From: Vallicoccus soli
Lineage (GTDB): Bacteria > Actinomycetota > Actinomycetes > Motilibacterales > Motilibacteraceae
DNA: 64,000 nt
Direction of reading: 5' to 3'
Assembly (NCBI RefSeq): GCF_003594885.1
Contig: NZ_QZEZ01000007.1
Coordinates: 186,001 to 250,000, forward strand
This document shows positions 11,341-18,291 of this stretch, in pieces. Made by a program: the position numbers and the translations under genes. The stretch's first letter is position 1, and each line of letters opens with the position of its first letter. A model generated the notes under the pieces. That model saw only the letters and a list, made by a program, of their open reading frames with translations. It did not search any database and was not told where the DNA came from.

Positions 11341-11412
11341 TTGACCACGTGGAGCCCCCGTACGGGTGCCGGCCCAGGCCGACGAGCCTCGGTCGGCACC
11401 CGTACGCCTAGG
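11341..11412 (+). repeat. Family A palindromic intergenic repeat, copy 1
   Basis: Begins TTGACCACG and ends CCTAGG. Perfect 13-bp inverted arms CGTACGGGTGCCG (11359-11371) and CGGCACCCGTACG (11394-11406) enclose 22 nt. Homologous copies occur at 26227-26295 (same orientation) and 27328-27400 (opposite orientation). Lies just downstream of clpB, where it could form a terminator-like hairpin. Confidence 0.85.
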
Positions 11413-11421
11413 TCGGTCCCC

Positions 11422-11493
11422 TGAGGGTGCCCCTCATGGGGTCGCGCCTGAGGGTGCCCCTCAGCGGTGCTGTGCGCCTGGGGGTGCCCCTCA
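11422..11493. repeat. Family B palindrome cluster (three copies of TGAGGGTGCCCCTCA)
   Basis: Copies at 11422-11436 and 11449-11463 are perfect inverted repeats (arms TGAGGG/CCCTCA read on the other strand, 3-nt centre); 11479-11493 has one changed base (TGGGGGTGCCCCTCA). The last two follow GCGCC. The cluster fills the gap between the clpB-side family A element and the end of the convergent membrane-protein gene. Confidence 0.85.
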
Positions 11494-11510
11494 GCGGTAC
11501 GCCCGCTCCG

Positions 11511-11870
11511 TCAGGCCGGAGCGCGCCCGGCGCGCCGCCGCACGGCCGTGTCGGTGACGACGACGGCGGCGAGGGCGAGCAGGGTCCCGGCCCACGCCCA
11601 GCGCTGCAGGTCGAGCCGCGCCAGCGGCCACCAGACGAGCACGAGCACGACGGCCCCGGCCGCGAGGGCGCGCCAGGACGGCAGGCCGGGGTCGGGCACG
11701 CGCAGCACCCGGCCCGCGACGAGCGCGACGACCAGCCCGACGAGGGCGCCGACCAGCACGGCGGCGTACCAGGCGGGGCCCCGCCCCAGGTCGGCCGCGG
11801 CGCGGACCCCCTGGGTGGTGCCGATGACCGCGGCGAGCCCGAGGCCCCCGACCAGCGCACGACGGTCCAC
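11511..11870 (-). CDS. Four-span integral membrane protein (hypothetical)
   Basis: 119 residues from GTG 11870, preceded by GGGGAGGGGG at suitable distance. Four hydrophobic segments can be seen at about 7-22, 36-55, 65-82 and 88-105, separated by short charged loops, with a basic C-terminus (RRRAGRAP). No family recognised. Transcribed towards the repeat cluster, convergent with clpB and divergent from the next small gene. Function unknown. Confidence 0.6.
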   Translation of the reverse strand: MDRRALVGGLGLAAVIGTTQGVRAAADLGRGPAWYAAVLVGALVGLVVALVAGRVLRVPDPGLPSWRALAAGAVVLVLVWWPLARLDLQRWAWAGTLLALAAVVVTDTAVRRRAGRAPA

Positions 11871-12023
11871 GTCGCCCCCTCCCCGAGCCGGTCCCGGTAC
11901 CGGCCCACCCTGCCACCCGCCGCGACCGGCCGCGGCCGCGGCGCGCGCTGTCGAGGTGCGGGACCGTCCGGTCCCCACCACGCTGGGCCCACGCACCGCA
12001 CACCTGGCCACCGCGGAGGACGC

Positions 12024-12260
12024 ATGACCACCAGCACGACCGACGCCTCGACCACCTCGTTCGCCGACCTCGGCCGGGAGATGTGGTCGTACCTGACCGG
12101 CAAGCAGGCCGCGATCGACTACACGTTCGTCGACATGACCGTCGAGGTGCCGCGCGAGACCGGGCCGGACGCGCCGCGGGCGACGTGGAAGCTCAACGGC
12201 ACGCTGCGCATCACGACCACCGACCGCGACTCCGCGGGCGCGGCCGGCGGCGGTGCCTGA
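12024..12260 (+). CDS. Small hypothetical protein (78 aa)
   Basis: Starts ATG 12024 after GCGGAGGACGC, a good ribosome-binding site. The N-terminus is Thr/Ser-rich, followed by FADLGREMWSYLTGKQAAIDYTFVDMTVEVP and a polar beta-like segment (TWKLNGTLRITTTDRD). No signal peptide or membrane segment. The stop lies inside the next gene (8-nt overlap), so the two form a unit. Family not recognised. Confidence 0.65.
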   Translation: MTTSTTDASTTSFADLGREMWSYLTGKQAAIDYTFVDMTVEVPRETGPDAPRATWKLNGTLRITTTDRDSAGAAGGGA

Positions 12261-12702
12261 CCACCCGCTCGGCCCCGTCCGCCTGCACGTCGACGCGGAC
12301 CTCGTGCTCGAGGTCGACGCCGGTGCGGACGGGGCCACCGCGGGCACGGTGACCTCGCAGGACGGCCGGGTGGTCGTCGAGGTCGCCGACCCCGCGGTGC
12401 TCCTGCGGGCGCTGGGGCCCGGCGGCCGCCGCGGCTCGCCGCTGCCCGCCCTCGTGCCCCCGGGCGCCGCGGGGGAGCTGCGCCACCGCGGCCGCGTGCT
12501 CGCGGCGGTGCTGCCCGAGGCGCGCCGGGGCGCGCTCGGCCGGGGCGTCTCGGTGGTGGTCGGCGACCCGCGGCTCGTCGTGCGCCCCGCGCTGGTCGTC
12601 CCGCTGCTGCGGGCCGGCGGGGCGCTCCCCGCGGCGGCGGCGCTCGGCGTCGTCGGGCTCGCGGTCGCGCTCGTGGCGCGCGGGCGCTCCGCGCGCCGCT
12701 GA
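12253..12702 (+). CDS. Hypothetical protein with C-terminal membrane span
   Basis: 149 residues from GTG 12253, overlapping the preceding small gene by 8 nt. The first 110 residues are beta-rich and Asp/Val/Gly-rich (LHVDADLVLEVDAGADG, GRVVVEVADPAVLLRAL), and residues about 118-142 form one hydrophobic span (AAAALGVVGLAVALVA) ending in basic RGRSARR. A cytoplasmic or export-oriented domain tethered by a C-terminal anchor is plausible. Function unknown; likely partner of the upstream 78-residue protein. Confidence 0.6.
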   Translation: MPDHPLGPVRLHVDADLVLEVDAGADGATAGTVTSQDGRVVVEVADPAVLLRALGPGGRRGSPLPALVPPGAAGELRHRGRVLAAVLPEARRGALGRGVSVVVGDPRLVVRPALVVPLLRAGGALPAAAALGVVGLAVALVARGRSARR

Positions 12703-12727
12703 GCGGGCGCCCGCGTAGCGTCGGGCC

Positions 12728-13573
12728 ATGCCGCAGACCTACCGCACCGCCCTCGTCACCGGGGCCAGCGCCGGCCTCGGCGCCGAGCTCGCCCGCCAGC
12801 TCGCCGCGCAGGGGACGGGCCTGGTGCTCGTGGCCCGCGACCGCGGGCGCCTCGACGCGCTGGCCGCGGACCTGCGGTCCCGGCACGCCGTCGCGGTCGA
12901 GGTGCTCCCCGCCGACCTCGTCGACCCGGACGGGCTCGCGGCGGTCGAGTCCCGGCTGCGCGACGCCGGCGAGCCGGTGGACCTGCTCGTCAACAACGCC
13001 GGGCTCGGGGTGCGCGAGGGCTTCGTCGAGGGCGACCTGCGCGACCACGAGCGCCTGCTCGACCTCAACGTGCGCGCCGTGCTGCGGCTGTCCGGCGCCG
13101 CCGTGCCCGACATGCGGGCGCGCCGCCGCGGGACGGTCCTCAACGTGTCGAGCGTGGCGGGCTGGCTGCCCTTCGGCACGTACGGCGCCTCCAAGGCCTG
13201 GGTCACGACGTTCACCGAGGGCCTGGCCGCGGAGCTGCGCGGGTCGGGGGTGACGGCGACCGCGCTGTGCCCGGGCTACGTGGTGACCGAGTTCCACGAC
13301 CGGATGGGCGTACGGCGCTCGGGCCCGCCGTTCCTGTGGCTGCGCGCGGAGGACGTGGCCGCGGGCGGGCTGGCGGACGCGGCCCGCGGCAGGGTCGTGA
13401 GCGTGCCGACGCTGCGCTACAAGGTCGCGGCGACGCTGCTGCAGGCGACGCCGCGACCGCTGCTGCGCAGGGCCCTCACCGCCCGGGTCACCGGTCGGGT
13501 GCGCCGGCCGGCGGGCGGTGCCGGGCGCTCGGGGAGCGCCGCTCAGCCCAGCCCGAGCTCGTCGAGCTCGTAG
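12728..13573 (+). CDS. Short-chain dehydrogenase/reductase (SDR)
   Basis: 281 residues, classical SDR: cofactor motif TGASAGLG (about 11-18), NNAG near residue 88, catalytic Ser in LNVSSVAGW and YxxxK in YGASK. Probably NADP-dependent because basic residues follow the second strand (ARDRGRL). ATG at 12728 has no Shine-Dalgarno but a TAGCGT box (12716-12721) ends 6 nt upstream, suggesting a leaderless mRNA. The last 31 nt overlap the end of convergent pyrE, and its Ser-rich tail is a by-product of that overlap. Substrate unknown. Confidence 0.85.
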   Translation: MPQTYRTALVTGASAGLGAELARQLAAQGTGLVLVARDRGRLDALAADLRSRHAVAVEVLPADLVDPDGLAAVESRLRDAGEPVDLLVNNAGLGVREGFVEGDLRDHERLLDLNVRAVLRLSGAAVPDMRARRRGTVLNVSSVAGWLPFGTYGASKAWVTTFTEGLAAELRGSGVTATALCPGYVVTEFHDRMGVRRSGPPFLWLRAEDVAAGGLADAARGRVVSVPTLRYKVAATLLQATPRPLLRRALTARVTGRVRRPAGGAGRSGSAAQPSPSSSSS

Positions 13574-14097
13574 GCCGCGCGGTACTCCAGCCCCCGCGCC
13601 TCGACGGCCGGGCGCGCGCCCCGCTCGACGACGACGGCGACGCCGACGACGGTGGCCCCCGCCTCCTCGAGCGCCTCGACGGCGGTGAGGACGGAGCCGC
13701 CGGTGGTGGAGGTGTCCTCGACGGCGAGCACGCGGCGCCCGGCGACGTCGGGGCCCTCGATGCGCCGCTGCAGCCCGTGCGCCTTCTCGGCCTTGCGCAC
13801 CACGAAGGCGTCGAGCCGCTGCCCGCGCGCTGCGGCCGCGTGCAGCATCGCGGTGCCGACGGGGTCGGCGCCGAGGGTGAGGCCGCCGACGGCGTCGTAC
13901 CCGAGGTCGGCCGTGAGGTCGAGCAGCACCTCGCCGACGAGCGGCGCGGTCTCGCCGTCGAGCGTCACCCGGCGCAGGTCGACGTAGTAGTCGGCCTCCT
14001 TGCCGGAGGACAGGACGACCCGCCCGTGCACGACCGCCTTCGTCCGGATGCCCTCGAGCAGCCGCTCCCGGGCGGTGCCGTCCGTGGTGCTGCCCAT
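13543..14097 (-). CDS. pyrE: Orotate phosphoribosyltransferase
   Basis: 184 residues. N-terminal SSGKEADYYVDLR motif and the PRPP-binding loop RRVLAVEDTSTTGGS (about 118-132) are diagnostic. Converts orotate plus PRPP to OMP in pyrimidine synthesis. The ATG at 14097 overlaps the stop of the upstream DedA gene by one base (TGATG), so it is translationally coupled to it. The 3' end overlaps the convergent SDR gene. Other pyrimidine genes are not in this window. Confidence 0.95.
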   Translation of the reverse strand: MGSTTDGTARERLLEGIRTKAVVHGRVVLSSGKEADYYVDLRRVTLDGETAPLVGEVLLDLTADLGYDAVGGLTLGADPVGTAMLHAAAARGQRLDAFVVRKAEKAHGLQRRIEGPDVAGRRVLAVEDTSTTGGSVLTAVEALEEAGATVVGVAVVVERGARPAVEARGLEYRAAYELDELGLG

Positions 14098-14780
14098 CAG
14101 GCGATGTCCTCCTCGTGGACGCGGGCCCGCTCGTGCTCCTCGTCGTAGCGCTCGTCGCGGCTGCGCGAGCGCGCCCGCAGCAGCTCGACGGCGACGGGCA
14201 CGACCGAGACGAGCACGATCCCGATGAGGATCGCCTCGATGTGCTCGCGCACGAACGCGATCTGCCCGAGCCAGTAGCCCAGCGCCGTGACGCCGGCGCC
14301 CCACAGCACGCCGCCGAGCACGTTGTACGCGACGAAGGTCCGGTAGCGCATCCGCCCCACCCCGGCGACGACCGGCGCGAACGTGCGCACGATCGGCACG
14401 AACCGGGCGAGGACGATGGTGCGCCCGCCGTAGCGGTCGAAGAAGGAGTACGCCTTGTCGACGTGCTCCTGCTTGAAGAACCGCGAGTCGGGCCGGCGGA
14501 ACACCGCGGGGCCGGCCTTGCGCCCGATCGCGTAGCCGACCTGGTCGCCCACGATCGCCGCCACCGGGACGAGGACCAGCGCGAGCCACAGCGGCACGTC
14601 GACCGTCCCGCCGGCGATGAGCAGGCCCAGGGTGAAGAGCAGCGAGTCGCCGGGCAGGAAGAACCCCACGAGCAGGCCGGACTCGGCGAAGACGATGAGC
14701 AGGACGCCGAGCAGGCTGCCGGTGGTGATCAGCTGCTCGGGGTCGAGCCAGCTCGGGCCCAGGGCGAGGGTGGTCGGCAC
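14097..14780 (-). CDS. DedA-family membrane protein
   Basis: 227 residues with about five hydrophobic segments. The DedA signature region is visible: QVGYAIGRKAGPAVF, then FFDRYGGRTIVLARFVPIVRTFAPVVAG, with the conserved acidic, Gly and Arg residues of this lipid-scramblase-type family (undecaprenyl-phosphate/phospholipid flipping in recent work; membrane homeostasis). The C-terminus is charged (RARSRSRDERYDEEHERA). GTG 14780 start; divergent from the SpoU gene with only 36 bp between starts, so promoters must overlap. Couples to pyrE. Confidence 0.9.
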   Translation of the reverse strand: MPTTLALGPSWLDPEQLITTGSLLGVLLIVFAESGLLVGFFLPGDSLLFTLGLLIAGGTVDVPLWLALVLVPVAAIVGDQVGYAIGRKAGPAVFRRPDSRFFKQEHVDKAYSFFDRYGGRTIVLARFVPIVRTFAPVVAGVGRMRYRTFVAYNVLGGVLWGAGVTALGYWLGQIAFVREHIEAILIGIVLVSVVPVAVELLRARSRSRDERYDEEHERARVHEEDIA

Positions 14781-14816
14781 CCGCCGAGGCTACCGGCCCG
14801 CCCCTAGGGTGCGTCG

Positions 14817-15467
14817 GTGCGCGACGAGACGTCACCCGATGGTCACACCGGTCCCGGCGAGCCGGTGGGGGTCGGGCCGTGGCAGGGGCCGTGGCCCGAG
14901 GACCCGCGGTACGACCCCGAGCTCCTCGCGCACGGCGACCGGCGCAACGTCGTCGACCGCTACCGCTACTGGCGGGTCGAGGCCGTCGTCGCGGACCTCG
15001 ACCGGCGCCGGCACCCGTTCCACGTGGCGATCGAGAACTGGGCGCACGACCTCAACATCGGGACCGTGGTCCGCACCGCCAACGCCTTCCTCGCCGAGGA
15101 GGTGCACGTCGTCGGGCGGCGGCGCTGGAACCGCCGCGGGGCGATGGTCACCGACCGCTACCAGCACCTGCGCCACCACGCGACGGTGGACGACCTGCTG
15201 AGCTTCTGCCGCGGGCGCGACCTGCCGGTCGTCGGCGTGGACAACCTGCCCGGCAGCGTCCCGCTCGAGACCGTCGCGCTGCCGCGGCGCTGCCTCCTGC
15301 TCTTCGGGCAGGAGGGGCCCGGGCTGTCGCCGGCGGCCCGGGAGGCCGCCGCGCTCGTGGTCTCCATCGCCCAGTACGGCTCCACCCGCTCGCTCAACGC
15401 GGGCGTGGCGGCGGGCATCGCCATGCACGCGTGGGTCCGGGCGCACGCGGGACCGCCGCCGGGCTGA
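14817..15467 (+). CDS. SpoU/TrmH-family RNA 2'-O-methyltransferase
   Basis: 216 residues with the three SPOUT motifs: NIGTVVRTANAF (about 80-91), LLFGQEGPGLS (about 161-171) and SIAQYGSTRSLNAGVA (about 182-197), which form the knotted SAM site. An N-terminal 55-residue extension precedes the fold. GTG 14817 follows a TAGGGT box at 14805-14810 with 6 nt spacing, so the message is probably leaderless. Methylates a ribose in tRNA or rRNA; the specific target is not predictable. Confidence 0.9.
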   Translation: MRDETSPDGHTGPGEPVGVGPWQGPWPEDPRYDPELLAHGDRRNVVDRYRYWRVEAVVADLDRRRHPFHVAIENWAHDLNIGTVVRTANAFLAEEVHVVGRRRWNRRGAMVTDRYQHLRHHATVDDLLSFCRGRDLPVVGVDNLPGSVPLETVALPRRCLLLFGQEGPGLSPAAREAAALVVSIAQYGSTRSLNAGVAAGIAMHAWVRAHAGPPPG

Positions 15468-15470
15468 GCG

Positions 15471-15533
15471 CCGTCCACAGCACTGTCCCCAGCCTTGTGG
15501 ACGCAGGGGGTCGGACCTGTGGACGGGCTGGGG
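15471..15533. other. Crossing inverted repeats with three TGTGGACG-type boxes
   Basis: CCGTCCACAG (15471-15480) pairs perfectly with CTGTGGACGG (15517-15526), while CCCCAGCC (15487-15494) pairs with GGCTGGGG (15526-15533). The two stems interlock, so they are alternative hairpins or a pseudoknot. A third TGTGGACG (15496-15503) can compete for the first arm. The boxes are 7/9 matches to the actinobacterial DnaA box TTGTCCACA. Confidence 0.5.
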
Positions 15534-15569
15534 AGGGCCGGGGGAGCGCGGCGCGCCTAGGGTGGCCCC

Positions 15570-16949
15570 GTGGCGGAGCGGCTCGTGGTCATCGGCGGCG
15601 ACGCGGCGGGCATGAGCGCGGCCGCCCAGGCCAAGCGGCTGCGCGGCGACGACCTGGAGGTCGTGGTCCTCGACCGCGGCCGGCACACCTCCTACTCCGC
15701 GTGCGGGATCCCGTACTGGGTCGGCGGCGAGGTGGACGGGCCGGACGCGCTCGTCGCCCGCTCGCCGGAGGAGCACCGCCGCCGCGGGCTCGACCTGCGC
15801 CTGCGCACGGAGGCGGTCGGCCTCGACCTCGCCGCCGGCGTCGTGCACGCCCGCGACCTCGACGCGGGGACCGACCTGCGGTTCGGCTACGACCACCTCC
15901 TGCACGCGACCGGCGCGGTGCCGGTGCGCCCGCCGGTGCCGGGGATCGACGCGGCCGGCGTGTTCGGCGTGCAGGTGCTCGACGACGGGCAGGCGGTCAT
16001 CGACCACCTCGCCGGGCTGCCGGACGGGGCGCGCGGCGTCGTCGTCGGCGCCGGCTACATCGGGGTCGAGATGGCCGAGGCGCTGGTCCGGCACGGGCTG
16101 CGGGTGACGGTGGTCGACAAGGCGCCGGAGCCGATGACGACGCTCGACCCCGACATGGGCGCGATGGTCCACCGCGAGATGGAGTGCCTCGGCATCGACG
16201 TGCGCACCGGCACGGGGCTGCTCGGGGTGGAGACCGGGGCGGACGGGGCGGTGCGGGCCGTCGTCACCGAGGACGGCACGCTCCCGGCCGACGTCGTCGT
16301 CCTCGGCCTGGGCGTGCGCCCGGCCACCGGGCTCGCCCGCGAGGCCGGCCTGCCGCTGGGCGACGCGGGCGGCGTGCGCACCGACCTGCGGATGGCCGTC
16401 CCCGGCCACGAGGGCGTGTGGGCCGCCGGGGACTGCGTCGAGGTGTTCGACCGGGTGTCGCAGTCCTGGCTGCACGTGCCGCTCGGCACGCACGCCAACA
16501 AGCAGGGCCGCGTCGCCGGCACCAACCTGGGCGGCGGGTACGCCACCTTCCCCGGCGTCGTGCGCACCGCCATCAGCAAGGTCTGCGGGCTGGAGATCGG
16601 CCGCACCGGGCTCACCGAGCGCGACGCGCGCGCCGCCGGGTTCCGCTACGTCGTGGGCCGCATCGAGTCCACGACCACCGCCGGCTACATGCCCGCCGCG
16701 CGCTCGCTGCACGTCAAGGTGCTCGCCGAGGTCGGCAGCGGGCGCCTGCTCGGGGCGCAGGTCGTCGGCTTCGAGGGCTCGGCCAAGCGCATCGACGTCT
16801 TCGCCACCGCGCTGTGGAACCGGATGACGGTCGACGAGATGACGGGGATGGACCTCTCGTACGCCCCGCCGTTCTCCCCGGTCTGGGACGCCGTGCTCAT
16901 CGCCGCGCGCAAGACCGCGGACCTGCTGCAGCCGCCGGGCGGCGGCTGA
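15570..16949 (+). CDS. FAD-dependent pyridine nucleotide-disulfide oxidoreductase (CoA-disulfide reductase-like)
   Basis: 459 residues. FAD motif VIGGDAAGMSAA at the N-terminus, redox Cys45 in SYSACGIPYWVGG (the single-cysteine site of CoA-disulfide/NADH oxidase/persulfide reductases), an NAD(P) domain with GVVVGAGYIGVEMAEAL near 157, and an FAD-contact AAGDC near 290, followed by a dimerisation domain. It should reduce CoA disulfide, persulfide or oxygen with NAD(P)H. GTG 15570 follows TAGGGT (15558-15563) by 6 nt. Its stop codon is part of a 15-bp palindrome shared with the convergent LacI gene. Confidence 0.88.
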   Translation: MAERLVVIGGDAAGMSAAAQAKRLRGDDLEVVVLDRGRHTSYSACGIPYWVGGEVDGPDALVARSPEEHRRRGLDLRLRTEAVGLDLAAGVVHARDLDAGTDLRFGYDHLLHATGAVPVRPPVPGIDAAGVFGVQVLDDGQAVIDHLAGLPDGARGVVVGAGYIGVEMAEALVRHGLRVTVVDKAPEPMTTLDPDMGAMVHREMECLGIDVRTGTGLLGVETGADGAVRAVVTEDGTLPADVVVLGLGVRPATGLAREAGLPLGDAGGVRTDLRMAVPGHEGVWAAGDCVEVFDRVSQSWLHVPLGTHANKQGRVAGTNLGGGYATFPGVVRTAISKVCGLEIGRTGLTERDARAAGFRYVVGRIESTTTAGYMPAARSLHVKVLAEVGSGRLLGAQVVGFEGSAKRIDVFATALWNRMTVDEMTGMDLSYAPPFSPVWDAVLIAARKTADLLQPPGGG

Positions 16950-16961
16950 GGGGCACCCTCA
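16947..16961. repeat. Family B palindrome forming both stop codons of a convergent pair
   Basis: TGAGGGGCACCCTCA: arms TGAGGG and CCCTCA with a 3-nt centre. Bases 16947-16949 are the TGA of the flavoprotein gene; 16959-16961, read on the minus strand, are the TGA of the LacI gene. Nothing else lies between the two genes, so the palindrome is the whole intergenic region and the likely bidirectional terminator. Confidence 0.9.
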
Positions 16962-17978
16962 GGCGGGTGCCCGGGCGGCGCCGGTCGTCTCGCGGGGGAC
17001 GAGCCGGTGCCCGGCCAGGACCGTACGGGGCTCGCCCGCCGCGCCGTCCATCCGCTCGGCCAGGCACCGCGCGGCCTCCTCGGCCACGGCCTCCTTGTCC
17101 GGCGCGACGGTGCTGAGCGACGGCGTCGCGTAGCGCCCGTCCTCGATGTCGTCGACCCCCACGAGGGCCAGGTCGTCCGGCACCCGCAGCCCGCGGCGCA
17201 GGGCGACGCGCAGCGCGCCGAGGGCCAGCTCGTCGGTGGAGCAGAAGAGCGCGTCGACCTCGGTGCCGGCGTCGAGCAGCGCCTCGAGCGCGCGGGCCCC
17301 GTCGGCCCGGTGCAGCGCGCCGACCGGCACCTCGAGCGCGGGGTCGGGTGCGAGGCCGGCCGCCGCGAGCGCCTGCCGGTAGCCCTCGCGGCGCAGCCGG
17401 GCGGTGTCCTCCCCGACCCCCGAGGCGGCGCCGAGCATGGCGACCCGGCGCCGGCCCAGCGCGAGCAGGTGCGCCGTCGCGTCGCGCGCGGCGGCGACGT
17501 TGTCGATGACCACGTGGTCCGCCACCCCCTCGGGCCCGCGCTCGCCGAGCAGGACCATGGGCGCCGTGTCGCGCCGGGCGGCGATCTCGTCGGGGCCCAG
17601 GGACCAGGGGCTGAAGACGACGCCGTCGACGAGCTGGGCGCGCACCCCGTCGAGCAGCCGCCGCTCGCGGGCCGGGTCGCCGCCGGTCTGCTCGATGAGC
17701 AGGGTCCACTGCCGCCGCTCGGCCACGTCGGCCAGGCGCGCGGCGACCTCGCCGAAGTACGGCGACCCGACCTCCGGCACGACGAGGGCGACGAGGCCGG
17801 AGCGCCCGCGGCGCAGGCTGCGGGCCGCGGCGTTCGGGCGGTAGCGCAGCGTCCGCAGCGCCTCCTCGACGCGGGCCCGCGTGCCCGGCGCCACGTGCGC
17901 CGCGCCGTTGACGACGTTGGAGACGGTGCGCGGGGACACCCCGGCCAGGGCCGCGACGTCGCGCATGCTCGGTCCCAC
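16959..17978 (-). CDS. LacI-family transcriptional regulator
   Basis: 339 residues. N-terminal helix-turn-helix and hinge (about 5-60: MRDVAALAGVSPRTVSNVVN, then RYRPNAAARSL), followed by a periplasmic-binding-protein-like effector domain with VALVVPEVGSPYFGE and LALVGVDDIEDGRYATPSLSTV. GTG 17978 start; an in-frame ATG lies four codons on. Divergent from the phytanoyl-CoA dioxygenase-type gene, with twin CACGTG palindromes between them as candidate operators. Probably a sugar- or sugar-derivative-responsive repressor of that neighbour and itself; ligand unknown. Confidence 0.9.
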   Translation of the reverse strand: MGPSMRDVAALAGVSPRTVSNVVNGAAHVAPGTRARVEEALRTLRYRPNAAARSLRRGRSGLVALVVPEVGSPYFGEVAARLADVAERRQWTLLIEQTGGDPARERRLLDGVRAQLVDGVVFSPWSLGPDEIAARRDTAPMVLLGERGPEGVADHVVIDNVAAARDATAHLLALGRRRVAMLGAASGVGEDTARLRREGYRQALAAAGLAPDPALEVPVGALHRADGARALEALLDAGTEVDALFCSTDELALGALRVALRRGLRVPDDLALVGVDDIEDGRYATPSLSTVAPDKEAVAEEAARCLAERMDGAAGEPRTVLAGHRLVPRETTGAARAPA

Positions 17979-18090
17979 CGCCGGTCCCGCCTCCTCGTCC
18001 GTACGCCGTCCATACCGCTGCGTCTCCGACGCAGCGTCCCTGCCGCGGCCCGCCCCGCCGGTGCGCCCGCCGCCGCCCCCACCCCGCGGT

Positions 18091-18100
18091 GATCATGCGC
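18091..18100. repeat. Solitary family C-like motif
   Basis: GATCATGCGC, the core of the 22-bp array found after purM, occurs once here in the 313-bp LacI-dioxygenase gap. The gap (17979-18291) otherwise holds the palindromic operators at 18154-18180 and the AGGAGGA ribosome-binding site before 18292; no gene is supported. Confidence 0.45.
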
Positions 18101-18153
18101 AGGTGGCGGACGGCCGCGCCCCGCCATCGTGCCAGCCGATCCGGCGCTACCCC

Positions 18154-18180
18154 TTGCCACGTGGCATTGCCACGTGGCAA
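18154..18180. promoter_or_regulatory. Twin palindromic operators (TTGCCACGTGGCA)
   Basis: TTGCCACGTGGCA at 18154-18166 is followed directly by TTGCCACGTGGCAA at 18167-18180. Each is a perfect palindrome around CACGTG, with centres 13 bp apart. Sites of this size between a LacI regulator and a divergent target are the classical arrangement; LacI family operators usually have a central CG, as here. Confidence 0.7.
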
Positions 18181-18291
18181 CGTAGGTGTCGACGGCGGGA
18201 CGACGCCCGCCCGGCGCCCCTCGACCCGGCGCCGCACGCCGCACCCCCACCTCAGCGGCGGCCCCGCGACCACCCGCGACCAGGAGGACCG

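Noticed and set aside
15471-15533. Chromosome replication origin
   Set aside because: Only three degenerate DnaA-like boxes, no AT-rich region, and no dnaA, dnaN or recF nearby.
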